Assembly (NCBI RefSeq): GCF_039655865.1 | Contig: NZ_JBBYXL010000011.1 | Coordinates: 62,001 to 126,000 of the forward strand | Direction of reading: 5' to 3' | Length of the DNA stretch: 64,000 bases | Origin: Prosthecobacter sp. SYSU 5D2 | GTDB lineage: Bacteria > Verrucomicrobiota > Verrucomicrobiia > Verrucomicrobiales > Verrucomicrobiaceae | Part shown: positions 44,513 through 53,971 of the stretch, piece after piece | Position numbering within the stretch: position 1 is the stretch's first letter | Layout of the letters: the number at the start of each line of letters is the position of its first letter | Translations under genes and position numbers: made by a program | The notes under the pieces: model-generated | The model's input: the letters and a program-made list of their open reading frames with translations, nothing else | Told to the model about the DNA's origin: nothing | Database searches by the model: none

Positions 44513-45953
44513 TCAGGTTTTGACCCTCCTGGTCGTTGGGGAGGTTTCTTCAGTGACACTGACGGCCTGCTCTTCCATGCCTTTCCATTTGGTGCGGTCC
44601 CATCGCTGGCCGACAGGCACCATGACCTCACGGGCGAGGTCTGGCATTTTCAGGATCACGGCCAGGCGGCCAAGGTCATTGCGCACCTCCAGGCTGTGAG
44701 GATAAAGTTCAAGCGTGCGCCGGATGGAGGTTTCCAGCTTGGGGATGTCCACCCACACATTCAACAATGGGCCAAGCTCAGGAGGCAACGCGGCCAGAAG
44801 GATCGCCATGGATTCAGGATGATCGGAGGCGGCCAGATGCTCCAAAAACTGTTTGCATAACGTCTGGCCGTTGGGGTCATACATGAGGCGCAAAAACATG
44901 ACCATCAGGCTGCTCGGATAGTCTGGAAATTTTTCATAACCCGCGTGAAAGTTTCCTGCGGCGATGCTGAGGTCCTCCTTGAGGGTGATGCTGATGACCA
45001 TCTGCAACTGGGGGATGATGGGGCTTACAGGGCCGACCTCTTCCAGCTTCTTCCTCTGGCGGGCCAGCAAGGCCTTCCTGGTTGGCCTGTCCGGCGGCGG
45101 AAATCTGACCATTTGGTAGATTTCATAGACCATTTCTCCGATGCGTGCGTCGATGGAGGTGGGCTTGGACTTGCGCCACTCTTGGATCCGGTCTCCCATT
45201 TCCTCCCAGGCTGAGGATGACCATTGTTCATTTTCCAGCGGGTGCATGCCACGATAAATCAGCTCCGACACCCACTGGCCGGAGGCTGTCTTCAACTGGC
45301 GTACCCGGGCCTGCATGGCGTAGTGTTCCAGCGAGTCGTAATCGCCTTCCTTCAGCCGCAGCATGGCCATGTCTTCACAGGCCTTGCGCTGCGCGCCTGC
45401 ATCAAATTCATCACGCTCTGGCGGGAAGACAAAAACGTCCATCTTCTTTGTGATGATGCCTGCATAAAGGGCACAGGCCTGCTCATGATAACGCAGCGTT
45501 TTGCGCACCTGGATGACGGTACTATAGCAGCAAGGCGTGAGGAAACCTGGCATCCACCAGTTCCAGTGCAGACCTGGCTTCTTCCACCCGGCCGTAATAG
45601 AGGAGGGCGTAACATTTGGCCAGAAGGATGGCCCCGGCATCATGATAGGCCTGGTGACAGTGCGCCTCTTCCCAAGTGGGCAGACTGGTGACCCAGGGAG
45701 ACTGGGTCAGTGCCAGAGGCAGGATTCCGGCGAGCGCCTTTTCCATTTCCGGGAGCTGTTTCGGATTCCGGCTTTCATACCAGTAGCGGGCGGCCGCTTG
45801 CAGGTCGTCATGCTCACTCCGTTCCTCAAAATCCCTGGCCTCACGTCCGCTTTCCTGCCGCTGATGAGAAGGGATTCGGGACTGGGCGACGGCTTGAAAT
45901 GAGGTGACCCCGAGAAGGCTCACGCCCAAGACGTATGAAAAAAAGGAAGGCAT
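44513..45953 (-). pseudogene. Secreted helical-repeat protein broken by a frameshift
   Basis: Two frames together make one protein of about 480 residues. The 5' part (from ATG 45953; signal peptide MPSFFSYVLGVSLLGVTSFQAVAQS) ends with LELVDARFPHALLL at the TAG of 45522-45524. The downstream frame continues as YSTVIQVRKTLRYHEQACALYAG and runs to 44513. A one-base insertion near 45525-45535 explains the break. The rest looks like TPR-style helices (GDYDSLEHYAMQARVRQLK). The break may be real, programmed, or a sequencing error. No known family. Confidence 0.7.
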
Positions 45954-46131
45954 AGGGGATTGCGCTATGGAAATTATGGCCAGTTCCGGCACATTTGCAA
46001 ATCCTAGCCTGATATGTTCAAAAAGTGGCTGGGAGCCGGCTTTCCGCTGCTTGCCAAGCGCCGAGCCGCTTCGATAGTTACCCAGAGGACATGCGAAAAT
46101 CATAAGCCATCAATCCTAAATCATAACTCCC

Positions 46132-47445
46132 ATGTCCTCTTCCCGCCCTGGCGTCTCTCTCCTCACCGCCACTGCTGTAGTCGTGGCCAACATGATTGGC
46201 ACAGGGGTCTTCACCAGCCTGGGCTATCAGGTGGGAGGGCTGCCTTCAGGATTTGCCATTGTGGTCCTCTGGGCCGTGGGCGGACTCTGCGCCTTTTGCG
46301 GTGCTCTGGCCTATGGTGAGCTGGCTGCCGCTCTGCCCCGTTCCGGCGGGGAATACCATTTCCTCTCCCGCATCTTTCATCCTGCCGCAGGTTTTGTCGC
46401 GGGCTGGCTGTCTTCCACCGTCGGTTTTGCCGCGCCGATCGCGCTGGCGGCCATGGCCTTTGGCAAATATTACACCGGCATCTTTCCCGGAGCGTCCGCC
46501 CTGCAGCTCTCCATCGGCGTCTCCGTGGCGGTCACCCTCATCCATCTTTTCGGTATCCAGGTGGCGGCGCGGTTTCAAAACCTGGCCACCTGGGGCAAGG
46601 TCACCCTGATTCTTGTCTTCATCATCGCCGGGGCCATCCTCGGTGGTGATCAGCCTATTTCCTTCACACCGGTGGAGGGGGATGGTGCGCTCCTCACCAG
46701 CAGTGCCTTTGCCATCAGCCTAGTTTACGTCATGTACTCCTATGCCGGATGGAATGCTGCCACCTACATCATTGGCGAGATCCGCGACCCGGCCCGCAAT
46801 GTCCCCAAGGCCATCGCCCTGGGCACCGGCCTGGTCACTGTTCTTTACGTGGCCTTGAATGCCGTTTTCCTGTACGCCGCCCCCATCAGCGAGCTGGAAG
46901 GCAAGAATGAGGTGGGCCATATTGCGGCGGATTTTATCTTTGGCAAGCTGGGCGGCAACCTCATGTCCGGCCTCATCTGCCTGGGGCTGGTCTCCAGCAT
47001 CAGTGCCATGACCTGGGTGGGGCCGCGTGTCACCATGGCCATGGGGCAGGATCTGGTGCTACTTCGTCCGTTTGCGAAAAAATCCTCCCGCGATGTCCCG
47101 GTCACCGCCTTAATTTTTCAACTGCTCATCGTGGTGACGCTGCTGCTCACCTCCACCTTTGATTCCGTGCTGAATTACGTCCAGTTCAGCATTCAGCTCT
47201 GCTCTTTTGCCACCGTTCTCGGCATGATGATTCTGCGCTGGACGCAGCCTGATCTTCCACGTCCTGTCCGTTGCTGGGGCTACCCTTTGACGCCGCTCAT
47301 TTTCCTGGGCATCAGCCTGTGGATGCTCATCTTTGTCTGGCAAGAGCGCCCTGAAGAATCCCTCGCCGGTCTGGCCACGATTGGGGTGGGCTTGTTGATT
47401 TACTTCGTCTCTCCAAAAGGCAAAATGCAAGAAAACGAAAGTTAG
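46132..47445 (+). CDS. APC-family amino acid permease
   Basis: This 437-residue inner membrane protein has about 12 transmembrane segments. The family start motif is GVSLLTATAVVVANMIGTGVFTSLG, and conserved parts include LPRSGGEYHFLSRIFHP and YSYAGWNAATYIIGEIRDPARN. APC permeases move amino acids by proton symport or exchange. The substrate is not readable. It stands alone between the frameshifted gene and the superoxide dismutase gene. Confidence 0.92.
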   Translation: MSSSRPGVSLLTATAVVVANMIGTGVFTSLGYQVGGLPSGFAIVVLWAVGGLCAFCGALAYGELAAALPRSGGEYHFLSRIFHPAAGFVAGWLSSTVGFAAPIALAAMAFGKYYTGIFPGASALQLSIGVSVAVTLIHLFGIQVAARFQNLATWGKVTLILVFIIAGAILGGDQPISFTPVEGDGALLTSSAFAISLVYVMYSYAGWNAATYIIGEIRDPARNVPKAIALGTGLVTVLYVALNAVFLYAAPISELEGKNEVGHIAADFIFGKLGGNLMSGLICLGLVSSISAMTWVGPRVTMAMGQDLVLLRPFAKKSSRDVPVTALIFQLLIVVTLLLTSTFDSVLNYVQFSIQLCSFATVLGMMILRWTQPDLPRPVRCWGYPLTPLIFLGISLWMLIFVWQERPEESLAGLATIGVGLLIYFVSPKGKMQENES

Positions 47446-47537
47446 GTGATCAGCATTAGACAAAATTACAACGATAAATGAATTACTTATTGCTCCTTTT
47501 TTTCGAATTTTGCTAAACTCGGTTCCATTCATTAAAT

Positions 47538-48362
47538 ATGAGCATTTCGCGTCGAGGATTTATCAATGCATCCATCTCTGCTCTGGCAGGCAGTCTTTAC
47601 GCAGAATCAGGAATCCCGAACGCTCGAATGGGTGTTCCCTTGAAGCAAGAGCCGCTGACTTTCGCTTTTGAGGCATTGGAGCCCTATATGAAAGCCAGCA
47701 TGCTGCGCCGCCATTATGAAGAGCACCATGCCAGCCTGCTCCTTGATTTGCAAAACACTCTTGCAGCAGAAGGCATGACCGTCGGTAATGTCGTCTCTCT
47801 GATGCCTGGAATGGACCGGGTCATTCTGCCACAGCGCACGGACTCCCGCATGCCGCTTGGCCGTCTTGCCAGCCTGGGCCAGTCGTTCCAGCCTCCGCAG
47901 ACTGCCTCCAACAGAACCGTTCAGTCCATCCGCCGTGCAGGCGGCGGTCACATCAATCACACCGCTTTCTGGCGTTTCCTCTGCCCGCCAGGAAAAGGAC
48001 CCAAAAGCCCCAATGGCCGTGTCAGCCGCGCCATTCAGGAGGATTTTGGCAGTGAGCGCATGTTCCGTCAGGTCTTCAAGGAAGTGGCGATGAATCGCAA
48101 TGGCTCCGGCTGGGCCTGGCTGACCTACCGGCAGGACGGCTGCCTGATTGCCAGCAGCACGTCAAATGAAGACAATCCTCTGATGAAGGACCATGTGCCC
48201 TGGCAGAACAGCGGCCGCCCCATCCTGGCGCTGGACCTCTGGGAGCACAGCTACTACGAGCAGTTCAAAGATGACCGCGAGCAGTACATTGATGCCTGGT
48301 GGAAGCTGGTGAACTGGAAATTCGTGGACCGCGCCTACGGCATCGTCACCGCTAAAGCCTGA
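47538..48362 (+). CDS. Tat-exported Fe/Mn superoxide dismutase
   Basis: This 274-residue protein has a twin-arginine leader (SRRGFINASISALAGS), so it should act in the periplasm. Metal ligands can be assigned: H59 (RRHYEEHH), H141 (INHTAFW), D233 and H237 (ALDLWEHSYY). It also has the GSGWAWL block. Between the first two ligands there are about 27 more residues than in E. coli SodA (82 versus 55), an extra loop rich in Pro, Arg and Ser. The enzyme dismutates superoxide. The metal (Fe or Mn) is not clear. Confidence 0.92.
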   Translation: MSISRRGFINASISALAGSLYAESGIPNARMGVPLKQEPLTFAFEALEPYMKASMLRRHYEEHHASLLLDLQNTLAAEGMTVGNVVSLMPGMDRVILPQRTDSRMPLGRLASLGQSFQPPQTASNRTVQSIRRAGGGHINHTAFWRFLCPPGKGPKSPNGRVSRAIQEDFGSERMFRQVFKEVAMNRNGSGWAWLTYRQDGCLIASSTSNEDNPLMKDHVPWQNSGRPILALDLWEHSYYEQFKDDREQYIDAWWKLVNWKFVDRAYGIVTAKA

Positions 48363-48447
48363 ACCGCTTCACCCCTCTGGATTTCTTCTGGCAAGGCTGG
48401 CGGGCCTGCTGCTGTATAATCAGCACAGCCACGCTTTCCCCCACCGC

Positions 48448-49539
48448 ATGAAAAGACTTCTCCTCAGCCTGCTATGCCTGTCCTTCTCACTCCAGGCCGC
48501 CGCTCCGCCTGACCATCAGGCCCGTTTCCTGGCAGGTCTGGCCGTAGATGCCACGGAGCTGGAGCCGGAGGCCCGCGAAGAATCCTGGCAGGTCCATGCC
48601 TCCTCTTTTCACCGGGCCTGGCTGGACCTGGAGGAGCGCCAGCTCGCCAACATCCGCCTGTGGATGCCGAACACGTTGAACCACATCTATGAGGATACCA
48701 GCCCGCTGTTTTATACCTTCAGCGGACCCGACTTCCTCTATGCCAATGCTTTCTTTCCCAACGCCAGCACCTACATCCTCTGCGGGCGCGAGCCTGTCGG
48801 CAGCCTGCCGGAGGTCACCGCCCTCAGCTCTGATACCCGGGCCGCAGCGCTGGGCAACCTGCGCACGGCCCTGAACTCCATCCTCAGCTTCAGCTTCTTC
48901 ATCACCGCCGACATGAAGAACGACCTCAGCCAGACGCAGCTCAGCGGCACTATCCCTGTCCTGTATGTCTTCCTGGCCCGCGCCGGCTGCCGCATCACGG
49001 ATGCAGAACTCGTCAAACTGGACGATGCCGGCAACCTCACCAGCGGCAAGTCCAAGACTCCTGGCGTGAAGATCAGCTTCATCGGCCGCAGCGGGCGCAA
49101 TCAGACCCTTTACTACTTCACCACCGACCTCTCCAACTGGGGCATCAAGAACAATCCGGGCTACATGGAGTTCTGCAAAAAGCAGGGCCAGGGCAATGCC
49201 TTTGTCAAAGCCGCCTCCTACCTCATGCACATGGATGAGTTTAGCAGCGTGCGTAACTTTTTGTTAGCCAACAGCCGCAACCTCATTGAAGACGACAGCG
49301 GCATCCCTTTGAAATACTTCGACCCCAACCAGTGGATGGTCAGTCTCTATGGCAACTATCCCGGCCCCATTGAGCTCTTCAAACAGCACTTCCAAACCGA
49401 TCTCGACCAAGCCTTTAAGGCCGCCGTTTCCGGTGACCTGCCCTTCGGGGTCGGATACCAGTGGAGGCCCGGCATTTCATCCCTTATTGTCGGCACCGCC
49501 TACCGCGCGGTTCCAAAAGCCCAGCCGGTGGAGGAGTGA
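48448..49539 (+). CDS. Conserved secreted protein of unknown function
   Basis: This 363-residue protein has a clear signal peptide (MKRLLLSLLCLSFSLQAAAPP). The body is compact, with PLFYTFSGPDFLYANAFFPN and YILCGREPVGSLPEV, an extended helix and strand pattern, and YLMHMDEFSSVRNFLLANSR near the C-terminus. I know similar proteins only as hypothetical secreted proteins of PVC and Bacteroidetes. No catalytic motif is seen. A strong terminator hairpin follows. Confidence 0.8.
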   Translation: MKRLLLSLLCLSFSLQAAAPPDHQARFLAGLAVDATELEPEAREESWQVHASSFHRAWLDLEERQLANIRLWMPNTLNHIYEDTSPLFYTFSGPDFLYANAFFPNASTYILCGREPVGSLPEVTALSSDTRAAALGNLRTALNSILSFSFFITADMKNDLSQTQLSGTIPVLYVFLARAGCRITDAELVKLDDAGNLTSGKSKTPGVKISFIGRSGRNQTLYYFTTDLSNWGIKNNPGYMEFCKKQGQGNAFVKAASYLMHMDEFSSVRNFLLANSRNLIEDDSGIPLKYFDPNQWMVSLYGNYPGPIELFKQHFQTDLDQAFKAAVSGDLPFGVGYQWRPGISSLIVGTAYRAVPKAQPVEE

Positions 49540-49554
49540 ATAGCCGGATATGAA

Positions 49555-49586
49555 GATGCCGCCGGTCTAAACAGACCGGCGGCATC
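49555..49586. terminator. Bidirectional terminator hairpin
   Basis: GATGCCGCCGGTCT pairs perfectly with AGACCGGCGGCATC around AAAC (14-bp stem). It sits between the convergent secreted gene and pyruvate carboxylase gene. T tracts are short, so it may work without a long U run. Confidence 0.8.
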
Positions 49587-49601
49587 CAAGGATAATGCAG
49601 C

Positions 49602-52600
49602 CTACTTGCCCAGCCTGACGAGCAGGTCCTTGCTCTCGACACTCTCGCTGATCTTCACGCAGATTTCCTCCACAGTCCCGGCCTTCGGGGCAGAGACGGC
49701 GGCGAACATCTTCATGGCTTCGAGGGTGACGAGGGTCTCGCCCTCCTTCACCTTCTGGCCGACGCTGACGGCGATGCTGGCGACCATGCCGGGCATCGGG
49801 GCTCCGACCTGGGAGGCATCGGCGGGATCGGCTTTGATCTTGGAGACGGCATTGACCGCGAGGGCCTTGTTCGTGACCGTGGTGTGGCGTGGGTAGCCGT
49901 TGAGCTCAAAGATGGCAGTCTGCTGGCCGTTGGCATCGGGCTCGGTCATGTTGAGCAGGCGGACAAAGAGGGTCTTGCCAGCTTCCAGCTCGATGTTGAT
50001 CTCTTCCTTCTGCTGCACGCCATAATAATAGGCCGGGGTGGGCAGGGCGGAGATGTCGCCATAGGTCTTGCGGAACTCGGCGAACTTCAGAAACACATCC
50101 GGATACATGAGGTAGCTCCAGACATCGTCCTCGCTGGGCTTCTTCTTCATCTTGGTTTCCAGCTCGGCGCGCACGTCCTCCAGCTTCACCTTGGCGGCGT
50201 GGGTGCCGGGGCGGCCTTTGATGCGCTTGCCGCCTTTGCCGACGATGGCATCGGCCAGGGAGTTCCACTTCTTGCGGCTGTCGGCGGCCTTGTCAGCCTC
50301 CATGCCGTAGAAGGGCTCGCCCAGCCAGCCTTCGAACATGCTGGTGACGTCCTTGCTCCACTTGGTGCCGGTAAGCTGGAAGATGTCGCCAGGCTTCACG
50401 CCACGGGCTACGCATTCGATGGCCAGGTCGCCGACGACTTTGGAAGAAGGGGTCACTTTAACAATGTCACCGCAGAGCTGGTTCACCTCCGCATAGGCGT
50501 GGGCGATCTCCGGCCAACGTGGCCCCAGGCCCATGCCGATGGCCTGTTCCTTGAGGTTGGTGTATTGGCCGCCGGGCATCTCGTGGAGATAGACCTCGGC
50601 GGTGCCGTAGGGCTCGCTGGTATCGAAGGGCTTATAGAAGGCGCGGACGGCGGCCCAGTAGTCGCTGAACTCCTGGAGGGCGGCGGTATCGAGGCCTGTA
50701 TCGCGCGGGGTGTGCTGGAGGGCGGCGACGATGGAGTTCAGGTTCGGCTGGCTGGTGCCGCCGGACATGGAGGCGATGGCGGCATCGCATACATCCACAC
50801 CGGCCTCAGCGGCCTCGATGATACTGGCGGCGTTCAGGCCGCTGGTGTCATGGGTGTGAAAGTGGATGGGGATGCCCACTTCGTCCTTCAGTGCCTTGAC
50901 GAGTTTCTTGGCGGCATAGGGGCGCACCAGGCCGGCCATGTCCTTGATGCAGAGCATGTGCGCGCCCATTTTTTCCAGCTCCTTGGCCAGACGGACGTAG
51001 TACTTGAGATCATACTTGTCGCGTTTCGGGTCCAGGATGTCGCCGGTATAACAAAGAGTGCCCTCACAGATGGAAGTCGTGTCCTCGCGCACGGCGTCCA
51101 TGGCGGCGGTGAGGTTGGGCAGGTAGTTGAGGCTGTCGAAGATGCGGAAGATGTCCATGCCGTTCTGCGCGGCATGTTTGATGAAGCCTTTCACCACATT
51201 GTCCGGATAGTTGGTATAACCCACAGCATTGCTGCCACGGAAAAGCATTTGCAGCAGGATGTTAGGCACCTTTTCGCGGATGTCGCGCAGGCGCTCCCAG
51301 GGGTCTTCGCGGAGGAAGCGCATGGTTACATCGAAGGTCGCGCCGCCCCACATTTCCAGGGAGAAAAGGTCAGGCGTGCGGCGAGCCACGGCATCCGCCA
51401 CGGCCAGCATGTCAAAGGTGCGCATGCGGGTCGCCAGCAGGGACTGGTGGGCATCGCGCATGGTGGTGTCGGTGATGAGCAGGCGCTTCTGCTTGGCGAT
51501 CCAGTCTTTGCAGAACTTCTCCGGCCCCATCTCGGTGAGGATCTGCTTGGTGCCATGGGCCGGCTCCACCTTGTGGTCCCACTGAGGGATGGGCGCACCC
51601 AGGAAGGCCTTGTTGATCTTGTGGCCTTTGGCAAACGGGTTGCCGTTGACGATGGTATCCGCAAGGTAGTTGAGCAGCTTGGAAGCGCGGTCCTTGCGGG
51701 CGACAAACTTCAACAAGTCCGGGTTGTTATCGATGAAGCGTGTGGTGGCCTGGCCGGTCTTGAAGTCTTCATGATGCACCACGTTCATCAGGAACGGGAT
51801 GTTGGTCTTCACCCCGCGAATGCGGAACTCACGCAGGCCACGGTCCATGCGGTCCAGCGCTTGCTGATAGGTGCGGCCATAGACCGTCATCTTCACCAGC
51901 ATGGAGTCATAATAGGGAGTGATGACCGCATTCGTCGCGCCGAGCGCGCCGTCCAGACGGACGCCAAAACCACCGGGGCTGCGGTAGGTGAGGATCTTGC
52001 CGAAGTCGGGTGTGAAGCCGTTTTCAGGATCTTCCGTGGTGATGCGGCATTGGATGGCGAAGCCGCTTTTTTCGATCTGGTCCTGCGGTGGCAGGGCCAG
52101 CGGCTCCTGATGGATCTGGTAACCCTGGGCGATGAGAATCTGGCTGCGGACGATGTCAATGCCGGTGATCTCTTCCGTGACGGTATGCTCCACCTGGATG
52201 CGCGGGTTCATCTCGATGAAGAACCATTCGCCAGTTTCGTGGTCCACGAGGAACTCGACGGTGCCGGCGTGGGTGTAGTTGACCTCTTTGGACAGTTTCA
52301 CAGCGGCATCGCACAGGCCGTCAATGACCTCCTGTTTCAAACCGTAGCTGGGGGCCTGCTCGATGACCTTCTGGTGGCGGCGCTGCACGGAGCAGTCGCG
52401 CTCATGCAGATGCAAAACGTTGCCATGCTTGTCCGCCAGGATCTGCACCTCAATGTGCTTGGCCTTGCCGACGAATTTTTCCAGGAACACGGCTCCGTTG
52501 CCGAAGGAACGCAGGGCTTCCGTCTGGGCTTCGTCCAGGAGCTTTTCCAGGTCCTTGGCTTCACGCACCACCCGCATGCCGCGCCCGCCACCGCCAAAGG

Positions 52601-53162
52601 CGGCCTTGATGATGAGCGGGAAGCCAATCTTCTTGGCGATGGCCACAGCCTCCTTGCGGTCGCTGACCGGGTCGTCCGTGCCTTCCAGGATGGGCACCTT
52701 GACTTTGCGGGCGACGTTTCGGGCGGCGGTTTTGTCCCCCATCATGTCGAGGATCTTGGCCTCCGGGCCAATGAAGATGATGCCCGCATCCGCGCAGGCC
52801 TGGGCGAACTGGGGGTTCTCCGAAAGGAAACCGTACCCCGGGTGGATGGCATCCACGCCCTTTTCCTTGGCCAGGGTGACGATGCCCTCGATGTCCAGAT
52901 AGGCACCCAAGGGGCCTTTGTTTTTGTTCAGCTCATAGGCCTCGTCCGCCTTGAAGCGATGCGGGCAAAACCGGTCTTCCGCCGCATAAATGCCCACCGT
53001 TTTCAGCCCCAACTCCGTGGCCGCCCGCATCACGCGGATGGCGATCTCGGAACGGTTCGCCACCATCAGCTTCTTGATCGGCCGGATGCCGCCCTTGGCG
53101 GCAGGAGGACTCGAGGCAGGAGGCGCGGGGCGAGGGGCTTTGGCGGCGGCTTTTTTGGACAT
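49602..53162 (-). CDS. pyc: Pyruvate carboxylase
   Basis: This 1186-residue protein has all domains in the usual order. An N-terminal P/A-rich tail (1-25) is followed by biotin carboxylase (about 28-480; HPGYGFLSEN, FGGGGRGMRVV), carboxyltransferase (about 560-850; DTTMRDAHQSLLATRMRT), the PYC-specific region and the C-terminal biotinyl domain with K1151 in EAMKM. It makes oxaloacetate from pyruvate, ATP and bicarbonate, feeding the citric acid cycle. Length and order match the single-chain form. The ATG at 53162 lies at the upstream edge of a gap without another gene. Confidence 0.97.
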   Translation of the reverse strand: MSKKAAAKAPRPAPPASSPPAAKGGIRPIKKLMVANRSEIAIRVMRAATELGLKTVGIYAAEDRFCPHRFKADEAYELNKNKGPLGAYLDIEGIVTLAKEKGVDAIHPGYGFLSENPQFAQACADAGIIFIGPEAKILDMMGDKTAARNVARKVKVPILEGTDDPVSDRKEAVAIAKKIGFPLIIKAAFGGGGRGMRVVREAKDLEKLLDEAQTEALRSFGNGAVFLEKFVGKAKHIEVQILADKHGNVLHLHERDCSVQRRHQKVIEQAPSYGLKQEVIDGLCDAAVKLSKEVNYTHAGTVEFLVDHETGEWFFIEMNPRIQVEHTVTEEITGIDIVRSQILIAQGYQIHQEPLALPPQDQIEKSGFAIQCRITTEDPENGFTPDFGKILTYRSPGGFGVRLDGALGATNAVITPYYDSMLVKMTVYGRTYQQALDRMDRGLREFRIRGVKTNIPFLMNVVHHEDFKTGQATTRFIDNNPDLLKFVARKDRASKLLNYLADTIVNGNPFAKGHKINKAFLGAPIPQWDHKVEPAHGTKQILTEMGPEKFCKDWIAKQKRLLITDTTMRDAHQSLLATRMRTFDMLAVADAVARRTPDLFSLEMWGGATFDVTMRFLREDPWERLRDIREKVPNILLQMLFRGSNAVGYTNYPDNVVKGFIKHAAQNGMDIFRIFDSLNYLPNLTAAMDAVREDTTSICEGTLCYTGDILDPKRDKYDLKYYVRLAKELEKMGAHMLCIKDMAGLVRPYAAKKLVKALKDEVGIPIHFHTHDTSGLNAASIIEAAEAGVDVCDAAIASMSGGTSQPNLNSIVAALQHTPRDTGLDTAALQEFSDYWAAVRAFYKPFDTSEPYGTAEVYLHEMPGGQYTNLKEQAIGMGLGPRWPEIAHAYAEVNQLCGDIVKVTPSSKVVGDLAIECVARGVKPGDIFQLTGTKWSKDVTSMFEGWLGEPFYGMEADKAADSRKKWNSLADAIVGKGGKRIKGRPGTHAAKVKLEDVRAELETKMKKKPSEDDVWSYLMYPDVFLKFAEFRKTYGDISALPTPAYYYGVQQKEEINIELEAGKTLFVRLLNMTEPDANGQQTAIFELNGYPRHTTVTNKALAVNAVSKIKADPADASQVGAPMPGMVASIAVSVGQKVKEGETLVTLEAMKMFAAVSAPKAGTVEEICVKISESVESKDLLVRLGK

Positions 53163-53402
53163 GGTTGGTGGGTTGGGAAAGGTAAAGACAGGCGATTTTC
53201 AACGTCTGCGATGCTTTTGCAAGGCTTGGAGCGGATTGCAGCGGCTTAATTTCATGATGCAGTCGCGTGAATGGCCGGAAAACTTGCAATGTTTTCGGGG
53301 GCAGCATGACGGATCTAGGCTGGGAAAAGCCCAACGAACCCTCTATGGAGAGGCCGCCGAATTCGAAATTCGGGTCAGGGGGGCTGAGCTTTTCCTCCAA
53401 GA

Positions 53403-53834
53403 TCACCCGATTCTTCCTGCCCTAATCTTAGGATGAAAATTTATTTCAAAAAATGCCTCGATAGCCAATAACCAATGCCTGTCGATTTTATTCTTCACAT
53501 TGATTAACAAAATCGCTTTGTCATCAAATTTATCAATATCCCAAATTCCATGCTCACTATTCATTGTGCATGCATCAAGGTGCTGCATAACCCTAGCCCT
53601 GCTGTTGTTCATACTAACTCCGACACGATACAAAGAATCATTGCCAATAAAAAAATATACCCCTGGATGCCAGACAATATTATTAACTTCCGAAGGGAGC
53701 TTCAAACCATCTATTATCTCATAATCCATTGACGAGTTATTTGAAAGCAAATCCATAATTTCAAATTTATCGTTCATGAATCCGAACTCCGATTCAAATG
53801 CTTCCAAGATTTTCACTTTAAGGCTTGTTTTCAT
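53403..53834 (-). CDS. GIY-YIG-like protein of an AT-rich island
   Basis: This 143-residue protein may have a GIY-YIG nuclease-type domain in its C-terminal half. GVYFFIGNDSLYRVGVS gives the GVY and YRVG blocks, SRARVMQHL supplies the conserved Arg, and LLAIEAFFEINFHPKI supplies the late Glu and Asn. The N-terminal half (MKTSLKVKILEAFESEFGF) is unassigned. The DNA is strongly AT-rich against the flanking genes, a sign of transfer. The HEPN-motif gene lies 137 bases upstream on the same strand. Motif identity is by eye only. Confidence 0.6.
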   Translation of the reverse strand: MKTSLKVKILEAFESEFGFMNDKFEIMDLLSNNSSMDYEIIDGLKLPSEVNNIVWHPGVYFFIGNDSLYRVGVSMNNSRARVMQHLDACTMNSEHGIWDIDKFDDKAILLINVKNKIDRHWLLAIEAFFEINFHPKIRAGRIG

Positions 53835-53971
53835 GTATTTTATTGCAGTGCTAATCAAAAACTAAATTTGATTAACCATAAATAGCTTACCTGGAAAATT
53901 ATCGTGACTGCATAAATTTCTAACAGTTAACCAACGGACAATGAGGGGCCGAGTGCAGTTTTTGCGCTTAA

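Noticed and set aside
49884-53249. Very long open frame on the plus strand opposite pyruvate carboxylase
   Set aside because: It is the antisense shadow of a GC-rich gene whose minus-strand product is unmistakable; its translation has no recognised domain.
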